Counted from the first letter of the stretch, positions 10,042 to 21,189 are shown. The stretch: DNA of 64,000 bases from Pomphorhynchus laevis (GCA_012934845.2 WNNJ02003012.1:215495-279494), one strand, 5' to 3'. Notes: generated by a model not told the origin, from the letters alone. Numbers and translations are program-made.

Positions 10042-10402
10042 ACAGATAATACAAATTTATTTAATGTGGCAAATGCGTACAAGCTGTACGCTTACAAGTC
10101 CACAAACAAAAATGAAAAAGTCAAGTAGATAAATTGTTTAAATGGGATCGGATTTGTCGTTTGAAGCACGGCAAGGAAGTTAATTGGCGTATATGAATGG
10201 GCAGATGGTTCCACGATAGAGGAGCAGCCACAATGAAGGAGTAGAGTCCAAAGGAGGTAGAGTAGTTTTGGACATGTAAAAGAAGGGAATTACGGGAACG
10301 CAAGGAACAGTAAACAGGACGAGAATTATCAAGGAAAGGAAGATTGAGAAATGGAGGGGTATGAGAAGTTATAAGGCGAAAAGCAATGATAAGAAGACGA
10401 AT
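10042..10402 (-). mobile_element. LINE family A, short 3' fragment
   Basis: The minus-strand frame 10402-10121 encodes the C-terminal end, with RLLIIAFRLITSHTPPFLNL and a final RSHLNNLST, nearly identical to the family A reference. Below it the 3' UTR holds the terminal hairpin at 10075-10091 and ends near 10042. The 5' end at about 10402 butts directly onto a plus-strand LINE fragment of another family. Confidence 0.88.
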
Positions 10403-11075
10403 TGGTTTCGAGCTATAAAGATCTTGGCGTATTGATAACGGATGATTTCTCCACTCGCCAAAACACTGAGTACATTTGTTCGAAGGCCATGCGTATGGTT
10501 GGTTTCCTTCGCCGATCATTCAGCTATGTGAGTCCACGTTCTTTTAGAGTTCTTGCAAACGCTTTTGTACTAAGTCATTTGTTATATGCTTCTCAATGTT
10601 CATACCCTCGAACCAGAGATGAGATTAATCGACTTGAGAAGGTGCTACGTAGGGCAACAAAATTAGTACATTCTTTGAGAGAACTTCCTTACGAGGACCG
10701 TCTTCGGTCTTTAAATATGCGGTCATTATGTGATATTCGTGACTCGCGGGATCTGTGTCTTGTATGGGAGGTATTTCACAATGAACACCATGTGTTGCGT
10801 GGGCTCTTCAACATTCGATCAACTCGAGCTTTGCGAGGTCACTCGTTTTATCTTAGTCGCCGACGAATAGTACATTCTAGGACGATTTAATTTGGACAAC
10901 GAATAATAAATTCATGGAATCGTTTAAGCGATGATATTGTAAATGCGGGAACTCGTGAGCTCTTTAAACGACAGATTATTTTAAATTGTTAACTGATTTG
11001 TTTTTTATTTTCTCTTTTTCTTTTATTTTGACTATCGATTTGTCAGCAACTGTGAGCTATGCTCGTAACGTTGTC
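10402..11075 (+). pseudogene. LINE family D, RT C-terminal fragment and 3' end
   Basis: The frame begins SSYKDLGVLITDDFSTRQNT, a typical RT thumb ('DLGV'), and runs through LSHLLYASQCSYPRTRDEIN, LEKVLRRATKLV, LPYEDRLRSLNMRSL and RGHSFYLSRRR. A stop at 10888 interrupts it; the same frame continues with INSWNRLSDDIVNA and ends at 10992. The 3' UTR has a nested hairpin at 11047-11073 (CAAC/GTTG outer, GAGC/GCTC inner) and then an AAT-type tail. A related fragment lies inverted at 17725-18240. It resembles CR1-like LINEs of flatworms and arthropods. Confidence 0.78.
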
Positions 11076-11084
11076 TACATAATA

Positions 11085-11258
11085 ATAATGAAGAGTGGTC
11101 CCGCTTCATCATCGGGTGCCCCAACGTCTTTCGACAACGCGATCTTGTGGCTTTGACGTGTGCTTACAGATAAGTCAATAGAGAGTGCATGCTCGAGGTT
11201 TGAACCCCGTACATAGAGTTTGTAATGCACACGCCTCCGCCATTCGGCCACGCGGGGC
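11085..11258 (-). mobile_element. tRNA-derived SINE-like unit
   Basis: Minus strand 11258 to about 11187 is tRNA-like. It starts GCCCCGC, has an A-box-like TGGCCGAATGG about 10 bases in, and a B-box-like GGGTTCAAACC near 11198-11208, matching the GGTTCRANNCC consensus. The T-stem and acceptor stem do not close well, so it is not a functional tRNA. It is followed by a ~100 bp unrelated body and ends in an ATT-type tail at 11085-11095. Head, body and tail are the layout of a tRNA-type SINE with an internal Pol III promoter. Only one copy is in the window, so this is inference. Confidence 0.5.
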
Positions 11259-11389
11259 AGAATTACGCCGAGATAATACACACATACAGATGCCGTTTGT
11301 CGAGAATGATGGCTCGAGTAGTATCAATGTCCATGCAGGGCGTTTGTAGCCAGACGCTAGAATTGTAAAACATGACAAATCATAAATGT

Positions 11390-12680
11390 ATTATTATTAA
11401 AAAAAATGTTAAAAAAAAATAAATAAATAATAATAATTTTTTTTTTTTTTTGAAGAGAAGATTTATTCAAGAAAAAAAAGAAGTAAAATGTTCTACAAAC
11501 TAGAAAAGTTTCTTGCACTGTCAAGCACATTGTCCCGACATATTACTCAACGGAGTGCAGCGGACTTGTAATGATGCTGCTCTTGCTAGCGCTAGTCCCG
11601 TTTTGATCCTCAAATCACGCATGCATTCGTTGTATGGCCGAGTAGATTTTATAGATTGACGCCTGCATATTTGTCGTAGCACCTTTGAAGCTATTTCACC
11701 AGCTCCACCGTTAGCTGCAAAAATTATAGGAAAAAAACAAGCTCTTTCAAATCGTGATATACGTTCACCGTATTTTCCGATTTTCCTTTGTTCGTGGTAG
11801 TGAAAGTGATTTTGTGGCATTGATGTTGAGTAGGACGAAGCAAGGTGATTGTAAACGCAAATGTCCAATAGGGACCGCTCCGAAATACTAAACAACCCAT
11901 AGCAAGAAATATCTACTCTAGCGTTATGTTCCCTGGCTGTCGAATTTGTTGCGAATGTTACTCCGTCTGGAAGCGGTTGCAGTGTAGGTTCAAGAGAAAC
12001 GGGGTCGCAAATCCCTTTTAGCTCTTTTGCAATTAGATCCCGAAGGAAGTTGTGTCGTATTATTGGCATACCACCGACCTTACATGAAAGAGAGTGACGG
12101 AGCTCAAACTTTGAACCGCATAAACATTGATCTGGTTGTTTCGGAGGCGTCCAACCATATCTTGTCGCTAGAGCGTCTTGAAATTGGAGCTTTGAGAGTC
12201 GATAACCATATGCTTCCATCGGTTTTGCAGACAACCATGTTGACGCACCACACGTAGCAGCAAATTTTAAAGCTTTTATAATATTGCTATCTTCCAATGT
12301 TTGTAATTTAATATTCCAAAAATTATTTCGTTGATTGTGAATATCCAAAGCGATTTGTTGCTGCTGTTGGGCCAACAAGGGGCCAAATGATGCATTGATC
12401 AGCGGTTGACACATTCGGCGCGAATTTTCGAATTCCAGATCAGATCCATCTTGAGGCAGAAAAATTCCCAAACCACCATACCGCAAAGGGATATTTAATA
12501 TTGTTTTAAATCGATCTATATCGACGACGCCAGTTATCTTGGGAACAAGGCAGGATACTATGATTTTCGACAAGTTTGCGAATGCTTCTGAATAGACATG
12601 TATAGTTCGTTGTATGAAGTTCCAGCTGTGTTGTAGTGCTTGAGTCAGAGCGACGTAAGCCAAGTGAGGATCTTCTATAA
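11390..12680 (-). pseudogene. RLE-type reverse transcriptase element, C-terminal part
   Basis: One open minus-strand frame (12680-11521) has lost the RT palm. It starts DPHLAYVALTQALQHSWNF, comparable to VAYVCLIKSIQHKWTHTQR in the 43-44 kb copy. Then come a connector (CGASTWLSAKP), a Cys-Cys-His-Cys knuckle (CLCGSKFELRHSLSC), GGMPIIRHNFLRDLIA, and an endonuclease-like block: ARVDISCYGLF, then SERSLLDICVYN (D-x16-D with a following V). The R-H-N and PD-(D/E)XK-like pattern recalls restriction-like endonucleases of site-specific LINEs such as R2. The frame ends at 11521 and an A/T-rich 3' UTR reaches about 11390. The open frame suggests recent insertion; the 5' end is truncated. Confidence 0.75.
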
Positions 12681-12786
12681 ATAATTTTTTTTTAAGAGAA
12701 TAATTTTTTTATAAGAACTCCAAAATGTACAAACAAACACAAAAAAACGTGATGCGTCAAATAGTAATAATAATAATAATAATAAT

Positions 12787-14840
12787 TTGAACACGAAAAT
12801 AAATTGTAGGCAAATCGAGAGAATCAAGATAGTAGGATGTATGATCAAAACGACGAAGACAGAGGAGAATTCGGACGGCTGCGTTGACGATGCGTTGTAG
12901 GGGAAGAAGAGTGGATTTAGGTGTGTTGGAAAATAGAATAAGACAATAATCGAGTCTAGAAAAAAGGAGAGAAGATATGAGAGTCATACAAGAAGGGAAA
13001 TCGATCAATCTACGAACTTGACGGAGGTTGCGGAGTATCAAGGTAGATGAGCGTACTTTATCTCTAACGAAAGGTTTAAGTGAAAGTCGGTTGTCAAAAT
13101 GGAAGCCTAGGAAAACGAGATTATGAACGATAGGAATAATTGTAGAATTTAATGATACGTGGGGAGGTTCGAAGCCGAGGCGTTGAGGTAGGATCCACAT
13201 AATTTTGGATTTATCAGGATTCAGAGAAAGGCGAAGGGAAGAAAGATGATTGGAAATTGAGACAAGACAGTCGGAAGCAGAAACACTAAGATCGTGAATA
13301 CGATAAACAGGTGCATGAGAATAGATGAGAATGTCATCAGCATATTGCATAACATGGAAGTTAAATTTATGAGAAATCGAAGACAAATCACCAAGAAGAA
13401 GAGAGAAAAGCATAGAGGCCTAATAAGGAGCCTTGTGGAACGCCGGACGGAATGGTCGAAGGATGGGAGAGAGAAGAGTTAGAATAGACGCGAAATGTAC
13501 GGTTTGATAGATATGAAGAAAACCATGATACAGTGGGTAAAGAGAAGCCATAATCATGACGAAGGCGATGGAGAAGAATCGAGTGATCGACGATATCAAA
13601 AGCAGACGATAGATCAAGAGAAACTATGACACTACAGAATTTATGATCGCGCGATATGAGTAAATCGTTATAAACTTTAAGACATGCAATTTCGGTAGAG
13701 TAATTAGTGCGAAAAGCGGCTTGGAAGGGAGGAAATAAGATAGAGGAAATGAGATATATATTTACTTGCTTAAGAACTAGACGTTTAAGGAGTTTGGAGA
13801 GAGTTGGGAGAAGTGAAATAGGACGGTACGAAGATGGTAGTGAAGATTCGATATATTGCTTTTTTATGAGAGGACGAACAGTGGCGCATTTTTAGATGGA
13901 AGGAAATGTACGGCTACGGATGGACGAGTTGAACAATGTGGTTAGGAAGGTTGAGATAGAGGAGCAGATATTTTTAAGCAAGTGAGTGGGAATTGGGTCA
14001 GAAGGAGAGGTTTTATTAGGTAATGACAGCAGAACCGAAGAAACTTCATCAGACGAAACGGGAAGAATGTGGAATAGTTCTTGGAGGGAATTATTTAAAG
14101 AGAAGAGTGGGTACAAGGGGGCTACGGGCAGTAGGGAAAGTAAATTAGATAGCTTAGTTTGTAGATAAGAAGAAAATTCATCAGGATTTATATCACAAGA
14201 AGTAGATGATCGTGAAAGAATTGAGTTTAAGATTTTCCAATTAGATTTAGAGTTGGAAGATGACTCGAGTTGATTTCGCCAAAAGATAGTACGCTTAGTA
14301 GTATAAGAATAAGATGTGAACGGCGTAGAGAAAAGTAGGAATCACGGAGATTTGGAGGGATTGAGTTGGGAGAACGTTTAAGAAAGCGATTATACACACA
14401 AAAAGAGTGACGGAGTCGACGCTTAGAACGACTACAGTCAGAATCGAACCAGGGAGCATGGCGCAAGCGCTGAGAGCGTCGGAGTCGACTAGGCAGAAGT
14501 TTATTGATGATAGATATGAGTTCAGAATCAAACAGAATGCAGAGAATCATCGGGAGATAGATAGTTAAGAGGAAGTGAAAAGAGTCAAGAATTGAGTAAG
14601 GCTGTGCAGAGAATAGGAATATCGAGAAGCTTCCAGGGTCGACTTGGTGTAGATAATGGTAAAGGCGGAGAAGGAGGATCGGGACGAGTAAGAGTAAGAG
14701 TGACAAGGAAATGATCGGACAAACCAGGATCAGTAATTGACAAGGAGGTATAGTCGTTGAAGCAGTTAGGAACAGCAATGATGTCGAGAGCACCGCCGAG
14801 AATATGAGTTGTGCTTGTTGAAAGTAATTTATAGTTAAAA
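12787..14840 (-). pseudogene. LINE family A, second long copy, both ends truncated
   Basis: Minus-strand frames parallel the reference copy almost residue for residue. The endonuclease C-terminal part is at 14840-14300 (TTHILGGALDIIAVPN, LSDHFLVTLTL). The linker and RT N-terminus are at 14280-13892. The palm is at 13620-13413 and the RT C-terminus at 13413-12787, with VMQYADDILIYSH and LNPDKSKIMWILP. Frame breaks occur near 14300, 13890 and 13415. The 3' end stops inside the C-terminal domain at a run of (ATT)n at 12760-12787 instead of the normal hairpin. The right end stops at 14840 against a piece of gypsy 3' sequence. Confidence 0.85.
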
Positions 14841-14842
14841 GT

Positions 14843-14888
14843 ATTTGACAATTTAGAACAAACAAAACGTTTATAGTTATAATGTCAT
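14843..14888 (-). mobile_element. Ty3/gypsy 3' non-coding scrap
   Basis: The stretch, read on the minus strand, nearly matches the DNA around and just after the integrase stop at 700-745, including the catt-ataactataaacg and tttgttctaga words. It is sandwiched between LINE family A (to 14840) and LINE family F (from about 14893). It shows that the same gypsy family, or part of its terminal region, was present at this second site. Confidence 0.65.
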
Positions 14889-14892
14889 ATCA

Positions 14893-17100
14893 GCTACCAT
14901 CGATTTTCTTATTAACCTTGATCTCAAGGTATCTTCTAATCGTAATAAATTTCCGAATTCCAAGAATGCCGATTATTCCACTATTATAACTCTTCTCTCA
15001 AATATTCAATGGCCCAACCCTTATATTTTAGGAATATAGCCAGCGTGGGACTTTTTCCGGAATACTTTACTTTCAATATTATTGGCACATACACCTGTAT
15101 GCTCTATTCGAAAAAGACTGAAGCATCCTGTATGGTGGATGCGCCCCTACGATCTCTTCTAGTAATACGAGATCGCGCCTTCCTGGATTTCAAACGGGGT
15201 ATTCTATCTTTCTCATCATACAAGGCTTTTAGAAACACAGTCACTTCGATTAAATGATGTAAACGTCATACCTATATTACTAGCATGTGTAAGTCCTTTA
15301 ATCAGAATTCTCGAAATATATTTAGTTATATTCATGGTCAGAGATATTCTCAGTGGGAATCGTTTAGCAAAATAAACTCCGAGGGAAATTCTATCGATAA
15401 TGCGAGCGAAATTGCAGAAGCAATTGAGTACTTCAAGTCCTTCAAATGATAGCGATCAGTTACTTTTATCTGATTTTATAGATCACCCTATATTATCCAG
15501 TGTCGAATTCTCTGTTCTGAATGTATTCGATGCGCTTAGAAAATTAAAACCTTCGTCCATTAGTGGTCCTGATAATATACCGTCGATCGTATTGCGAGAG
15601 GCTGCATCGCCACTATGCTTTGCGCTTTGGCTTATTTACCGTTACTCCATAGATTCAGGAATTTTACCTTTTGAGTGAAAAAAAGCCACCATTAAGCCCA
15701 TTTTCAAGAAAGGTTCAAGATCTACTGCTGGGAATTATAGACCAGTGAGCCTGACTTGTGAGGCATGCAAGATTCTGGAAAAGCTAATTTTGCACTCTCA
15801 GACATCATACCTAGAAAAATATTGTATTCTAAATGTTCATCAACATGGTTTCCGACATGGGTGGTCCACTACTACTAATTTAGTTAGTGCACGGGCTAGC
15901 TGGTGTGATTCCTTGAAGGTTGGACACGGAGTTGATATTCTGTTTTTCGATTTATCAAAGGCCTTCGATAGGGCTTATCATACCATTTTAATTAGTAAAT
16001 TATTTGATGTGGGCATTAGAGGTAGTATCCTTCGATGGTTAAGTTGTTTCCTCCAAGATAGGTTATTTGCGGTGAAAGTTAAAAACACTTTATCACGTCG
16101 GCGAACAATGCCGAGTGGTGTACCTCAAGGTTTAGTCATAAGTCCTACTCTGTTCAACATATATGTCAATAACATATGTCATGTCAATTGCTCATTTTCG
16201 ATGTACGCCGACGATATCAAAATTTGGAATGGCATTCGGGATCTTTCAGGTCATAACCGGCTTCAGAAGGACATATATTTCATAATCTCGTGGTGCAATT
16301 TCATAATCTTACTATTAACATAGAAAAGACCTATCACATGCATTTAGGTCCGTTGATGTACTCCGGCTCGTACACTGTAGCCGGTGTTACCATTAAGTAT
16401 GTTGATCAAGTCAAGGATCTCGGTATTATAATATCTAATAATTTGTCATCGGGTCCTCATGTAAGATATATTGTAAGCAAATGTCAACGCATCCTAGGGC
16501 TACTACGAAGAACGCTAGGTTCAATAGATGTTGACTCATTGAGGGTGCTGTTCCCCTCGATTGTCCTTTCCCATATGCTATATGCTTCATCAGCAGTCTT
16601 TCCGCAATCTAAGGGTGATTTGCGTTTACTTGAGGGCATTCTCCGTAAAGCTAGCCATATGGCTTCTTCTATTTGAGATATTCCATATCCTCAGAAACTA
16701 GACATTCTAGGCATATGTGATGTTGATACGTCCTTAATTAAAGCAGATTTGATGTTGATGTGGAGGACACTGCACTCTTCTAAGCACGTTTTAAATCCTC
16801 TATTTACACTTTCTGCTAATGAAAATCTACGAGGGCACAAGCTTAAACTGGTACACAAGCTGGGACCGATGCGGAACCGAGATGACATAAGACATCGAAT
16901 TTTCAAACATTGGAATAAATTACCATCTACTGTTGTTGAGGTCACATATGCATCAAAATTGAAGAATTATCTTCGTGTTGAATTCCGCCTTGAATCCTGA
17001 CTTGTTTCAGCTATTTTGTTGGCTATTTTTTACGTCTCTCTCTTTTTTTACTGTGATGCCCCTGTTTTGAGCTTTGCTCTTTTGGCGGTCAATGAATAAT
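14893..17100 (+). pseudogene. LINE family F, endonuclease tail to 3' end
   Basis: The copy starts within the endonuclease-RT linker (PLRSLLVIRDRAFLDFKRGI; SFSSYKAFRN). RT follows in pieces: 15400-15676 (LKPSSISGPDNIPSIVL), a TGA where a Trp is expected at 15676, then ATIKPIFKKGS, NYRPVSLTCEACKILEKLIL, FFDLSKAFDRAYHTIL (motif A), MPSGVPQGLVISPTLFNIYV (motif B) and FSMYADDIKIWNG (YADD). A frameshift lies near 16300, then DLGIIISNNLS and SIVLSHMLYASSAVFPQSKG, a stop at 16674, and the end at 17000. The 3' UTR has a GAGC/GCTC hairpin at 17069-17079 and an AAT-type tail at 17092. It is a clear pseudogene with at least three lesions. Confidence 0.85.
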
Positions 17101-17106
17101 AATACA

Positions 17107-17215
17107 AAATAATAGTGGTCCGAGAATTGTTCCTTGTGGTAGTCCATTTAGATCACTGCGTTGAGATGACAACATTTCCTATTCTTACACAAAATTGCCG
17201 ACTATGCAGGAAGTG
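17107..17215 (-). pseudogene. LINE RT motif B scrap
   Basis: The minus strand reads SDLNGLPQGTILGPLL, which is RT motif B, next to an A/T-rich stretch. Nothing else of the element is recognisable. Its left side abuts the tail of family F. Confidence 0.5.
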
Positions 17216-17394
17216 CTTGATCCATTATAATTATTAAATTATTAGTTTTTAATATTATTATTATTAATCTTGGGAGTGTGTAACGGATATAGAGCGTGTC
17301 GTTTTTATTTCTGTAATTTTTACATCATCTGGAGGTATAGGTTCCGCTGCTATGCCTTTTTTACGCATACTGGCCAAGCTTTAATAAGACAAAT

Positions 17395-17500
17395 TTAACG
17401 TGGCAAATGCGTACAAGCTGACGCGTACAAGTGCAAGCTGTACGAGCTGTACGCTTTAAATGCGTACAAGCTGTACGCTTTAATCCGTTAAGACGCAAGC
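17395..17500 (-). repeat. Rearranged 3' end of LINE family A
   Basis: The sequence starts ttaacgtggcaaatgcgtac and then contains three broken or partial versions of the GCGTAC-loop-GTACGC hairpin seen at the 3' ends of families A and B. It seems to be a solo 3' end that was locally duplicated. From 17500 to 17720 a 60-residue open frame at 17513-17695 exists, which I do not recognise; it may be chance. Confidence 0.6.
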
Positions 17501-17724
17501 TCCTTACACCGATTGCATAGTGAAGCTAAAAAGGAAACATGCATTTGTACTGTGCAAAGCTGCTTCGAATTGTATAAGAGGCGCGCGATTGACGAGCCGG
17601 CTGCTGTTAAGAAAATTACATTCGTCGACAGTCAAAATCAAGTAACGATTATACGATTTAACTATTTTTTATTTTCTTTTCAAAAAAAATTCTAAAAAAT
17701 AATAATTTTAGACAACAGAACGAG

Positions 17725-18240
17725 CAAAAGCTCAAAATTGTATCACAGACATTAAAAAGTTAAAAGATATACCAAAATCTATGTCATTTATAAGTCATTC
17801 AATCCCATAGGCGTTGCTTAAATTTATGTAGAGTATGCGAATTGATTATCTTGTCATCTAGGTTATTCTATTGAGAGGTAATTCACTGGGAATATTGTAT
17901 ACTCTTTGAGCGGACGAGTATGTGATGTCTAAGAGTAAACTCGTGTCCACACGGATTTGAAGAATTCCGGAGATCAAATATGTCCCAAAGAGCATGTGTA
18001 GGATTGTCGAGGATCTGTCACGCTTATCTCATATCAGCCATATCTCGCATTGTTCGTAATGAAAGCAGTCACAGAGTCTTTAATCTATCCCCATAGCTCG
18101 ACGATCTAATGGCCTGATCACATTTTTTGCCCGACGTAGTACCCTTTCGAGTTTATTTATTTCAGCTTAAGTTCGGAGATATGTGCACTGTGATGTGTAT
18201 AGCAAGTGACGTAAAACAAATGGATGTATTAAGCTTGAGC
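17725..18240 (-). pseudogene. LINE family D-like RT C-terminal fragment
   Basis: Translating the minus strand in pieces gives a run related to the 10.4-10.9 kb copy: FVLRHLLYTSQCTYLRT, then EINKLERVLRRAK, then RVYNIPSELPLNR. Several stops and frame changes occur. It lacks the palm motifs and no 3' hairpin was identified at the left end. Confidence 0.6.
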
Positions 18241-18317
18241 GATCTCAAATCTAGATGTTCAAATCTAGATCTTAAATCTAGATAATGAGGGTACTATAAA
18301 TAAAACAAGTTTATCAA

Positions 18318-18690
18318 TTGGACGGAACGAACGGACTAAACGTCTGAATGCACGGACTAAATGAAAGTACTAAGCGACCGGTATAAATAAACGGACTTTA
18401 CAAACAATCCGAACAAACGGTCTGAACGAACGGTCTGAACAAACAGTCTTAACTAACAGTCTGAACAAACGGTATGAACGGACGGTCGGGAACGGACAGT
18501 CAGAACGACCTGTCTGAACGAACGGTGTAAGCGAACGGTCTAAACGAGTGGTCTGAACGAACGGTCTGAACGAACTGTCTGAACGAACTGTCTGAACGAA
18601 CGTTCTGAACGAACGTTCTGAACGAACGTTCTGAACGAACGGTCTGAACGAACGGTCTGAACGAACGATCTGAACGAACGGATTGAGCTA
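18318..18690. repeat. 13-bp minisatellite (ctgaacgaacggt)
   Basis: About 25 head-to-tail copies of a 13-base unit, ctgaacgaacggt with point variants (caaacagt, cgaactgt, cgaacgtt), are present. The most regular part is 18540-18680. The flanks at 18300-18400 are more diverged. It gives an artificial open frame on the minus strand (SDRSFRPFVQTVR...). Confidence 0.92.
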
Positions 18691-18774
18691 ACGAATTGAA
18701 CAATTTAACTAAACTAACAATATTAACGAATTTACTAAACATACACACAGAACTCTTCTGCTAAATTATTATTA

Positions 18775-18825
18775 GTGGGCTTGTAAGCGCGCCGTTTGCA
18801 TGCATTTGCCACTCAAAATAAATGT
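18775..18825 (+). repeat. Solo LINE family A/B-like 3' end
   Basis: gtaagcgcgccgtttgcatgc followed by atttgccactcaaaataaa matches the 3' UTR end of families A and B in order (hairpin, then TTTGCCAC, then AAATAAA). No coding sequence precedes it; the minisatellite does. Confidence 0.55.
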
Positions 18826-18859
18826 CTTATCATTAAAAAGTAGGGTTAAGAAGGCCATA

Positions 18860-19290
18860 ATGTTCAAAGCTTTAGCACACACGTAATAAGTATCAAGCTT
18901 AGTGGAGAGGTTGTCTTTATAACATTATTCTCAAATCCTTAACATGATCTACATTGTATATAGGTTTCCCATCAAGAAAATACAATGAACATGAATCTGC
19001 TGTTTTTCTACCTTTTATGCGCATTCTAAATGTTTTGGAAATGTTCATTACCAAGTTATTGTCTTGTGCCCACTTTTCCACGATGTCAATATCTGATTAA
19101 AGGACGCATGAATCTAACTCTGACGAGGAACGAATTGCTATCCTTATTTTAAGCTCGTCTGCAAAAAGCAACGAAGCTGAATTTAAAAAATTAGGCAGAT
19201 CATTGACATATATTCAGAACATAAGAGGACCAAGTACATACCCTTATGGGACTCCTACATTATATCCAATCCAGTTAGAGAATACTTCAT
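18860..19290 (-). pseudogene. LINE RT palm fragment
   Basis: Minus-strand pieces give GYVLGPLM (motif B), SMICLIF/LPNFLNSASLLFADELKIR across a frame change (the catalytic FADD is FADE here), and then DIVEKWAQDNNLVMNISKTF and MRIKGRKT, the usual RT thumb start. Stops and frameshifts are frequent. It is a decayed copy, of a different lineage from the plus-strand family G next to it. Confidence 0.6.
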
Positions 19291-19407
19291 TTACAGAAAC
19301 TTGCAGGAACGATTCGATATGAAATCAAGAACTCAAGAGACTAGCAGTGGGACAGTCTTGAGTAAATGCATTTTCCAAATTAAGATAGACCAAGTACATA
19401 CCCTTAT

Positions 19408-19540
19408 CATGGTTATGGCTTTCGTACAGGCAGGCTTTCGTACCAGTAGGTCCTGTCTTAGCAATATAATTACGGCACGGCTTTCGTACCGGCAGGTCCT
19501 CAGCATGGCTTTCGTACCGGCAGGTCCTGCCTTAGCAATC
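19408..19540 (+). repeat. Triplicated RT coding segment
   Basis: The phrase ggctttcgtaccggcaggtc, coding for the conserved RT segment G-F-R-x-x-R-S-C, occurs four times in 130 bases. Two of the longer units also repeat ttagcaatataattacggca (LSNIITAR). The last unit leads in frame into the family G RT at 19540. Confidence 0.75.
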
Positions 19541-20780
19541 TAATTACGGCACGTGAAAATTGGACGGACATAGTTGCAAACGGGGATATGGTTGATGTAA
19601 TTTACATTGACTTTAATAGGGGGTTCGACCGAGTACCGCACGATCTTTTGCTCTTACTGTTGGCTCAATACGGGATTGATCCGAGTGTAGTTCGTTGGAT
19701 CGAGTCGTTCCTGAAAGGTCGATCATATCAAGTTAGGTTAGGGAGTAGCCTTTCTCCTCCACGAAATACTTACGCAGGTGTTCCTCAGGGATCGGTCCTG
19801 GGACCCTTGTTATTCAATATTTTTCTTCAGGATCTACTTGTAAGATTAGAATGTGATGTACTAGCGTTTGCGGATGACCTGAAGTTATGGAAGTGTGTTC
19901 GTTCATATGATAACTGTCTAAAGCTTCAAGATGACCTCGACACTATAAGCATATAGAGCAGGACGACGGGCTTGCTTTTGAATACCTCGAAGTGCAGTCA
20001 CATGCACTTAGGAGTTAAGAAATTTTGGTGGTGAACCAATTGAGCAGGTACAGTGTACTAGAGACTTAGGGTTACTTGTTCACGAATCGTTAGAACCGTC
20101 CAAACACAGACAGGATTATTCAGTCGACCAGAAAATTGAGCTATGTGCTTCGTAGGTGCTTTCGTTACCCATCTGTGTTTTGTCTTAAAGTGATGTACAA
20201 CTCAATAATTAGGCCCATTCTTTTATACTGTACACCAGCAACATTTCCGTGCACGCGAGGCGATCTGAATGATTTAGAAAATGTTCTTCGCAGGTTGACG
20301 AGGTGCTGTCGTCTTCCGAGTAGTTATTCTTATAGGGATCACTTGCGAGAGATAGGCATACCGTCGGTTCGGTCTGCGATAGTGTGTAGCGACATCTTAT
20401 GCTTTAGAGATATGTTACTTGAACGTGATGGGTGGCCGGCAAACTCTATCCAGCGGAACAAACGTGATACGAATCGGGGCCACTCTTTGACTGTGAAAAC
20501 GCTGCACCATGGGAAGCTGTCTAGAATCAGTCGCCTATCGCACCGGGCGTTGAGGATGTGGAACTTACTTCCGGAGGATATGGTCGCTATTCAGAGTAGA
20601 CAGCAGTTCATGAGGAGGATGGAGCGGTGGCTGTGCGAGACAAACTCACAGTCTATACCGGATCTTTATCCTTGGGAGGAATGTTGAATTTTTTTTCTTT
20701 TCAATTTTTTTTTCTTTTTTTTCATGTGATCAGACAACACAGCCCTACGGCTAAAGTCTTATAATTGAATTAATAAATAA
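19540..20780 (+). pseudogene. LINE family G reverse transcriptase, 5' truncated
   Basis: The first frame (to 19954) reads VIYIDFNRGFDRVPHDLLL (motif A with Asp; RGFD replaces the more usual KAFD), YAGVPQGSVLGPLLFNIFLQ (motif B) and LAFADDLKLWK (FADD). A stop or frame change separates it from 20136-20687, which holds IIRPILLYCTPATFPCTRGD, LENVLRRLTRCC and a C-terminal MWNLLPEDMVAIQSR. The 3' UTR has a pyrimidine run, a nested hairpin at 20732-20758 (GAC/GTC, AGCC/GGCT) and a short AAT/AAAT tail. It starts within the triplicated segment. Confidence 0.82.
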
Positions 20781-20814
20781 AATAAATAAGATGTGGTGTA
20801 CACAATTCAATAAT

Positions 20815-21107
20815 AATAATTTATTGAACGTAAAAATGCGTGCCAACTGCACGCTTACATGACCACTAACAAAAAAGAACAATGCAAAAGTCACAGCTTA
20901 ATTAGTTAATTGTTGTAATGACATCGGATTTTGCGTTTGAAGCACGTCATTGATGTTGATTGGTGGATATGAATGGACAGATGATTCCACAAGAGAGGAG
21001 CAGCCACGACGAAGGAACGGAAGCCAAAAGTGGTAGAATAGTTAGGGACATGTAAAAGAAGGGAATTACGTGAACTCAAGGAACAGTAAACAGGACGACA
21101 ATTGTAG
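20815..21107 (-). mobile_element. LINE family A-like 3' fragment
   Basis: The minus strand 21107-20906 encodes RPVYCSLSSRNSLLLHVPNY, LWNHLSIHIHQ and FKRKIRCHYNN, then a stop. Below it the 3' UTR has the hairpin at 20838-20854 with GCGTGC/GCACGC arms and then the AATAATAAT-type tail near 20815. It is a more diverged copy than 10.0 kb. Confidence 0.85.
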
Positions 21108-21189
21108 AAATGTCTTCGAAAAACCGAAAAACAAAATATCAACGTGATTTGTGACCACTCATTATGTGCAACAAAAAGATTTGTAACTG

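Noticed and set aside
11187-11258. Functional tRNA gene on the minus strand
   Set aside because: A and B boxes are present, but the acceptor 3' strand and T-stem do not pair, so it was called SINE/tRNA-derived.
18500-18748. 82-residue minus-strand ORF (SDRSFRPFVQTVR repeats)
   Set aside because: It is the translation of a 13-bp minisatellite; no evidence of a gene.
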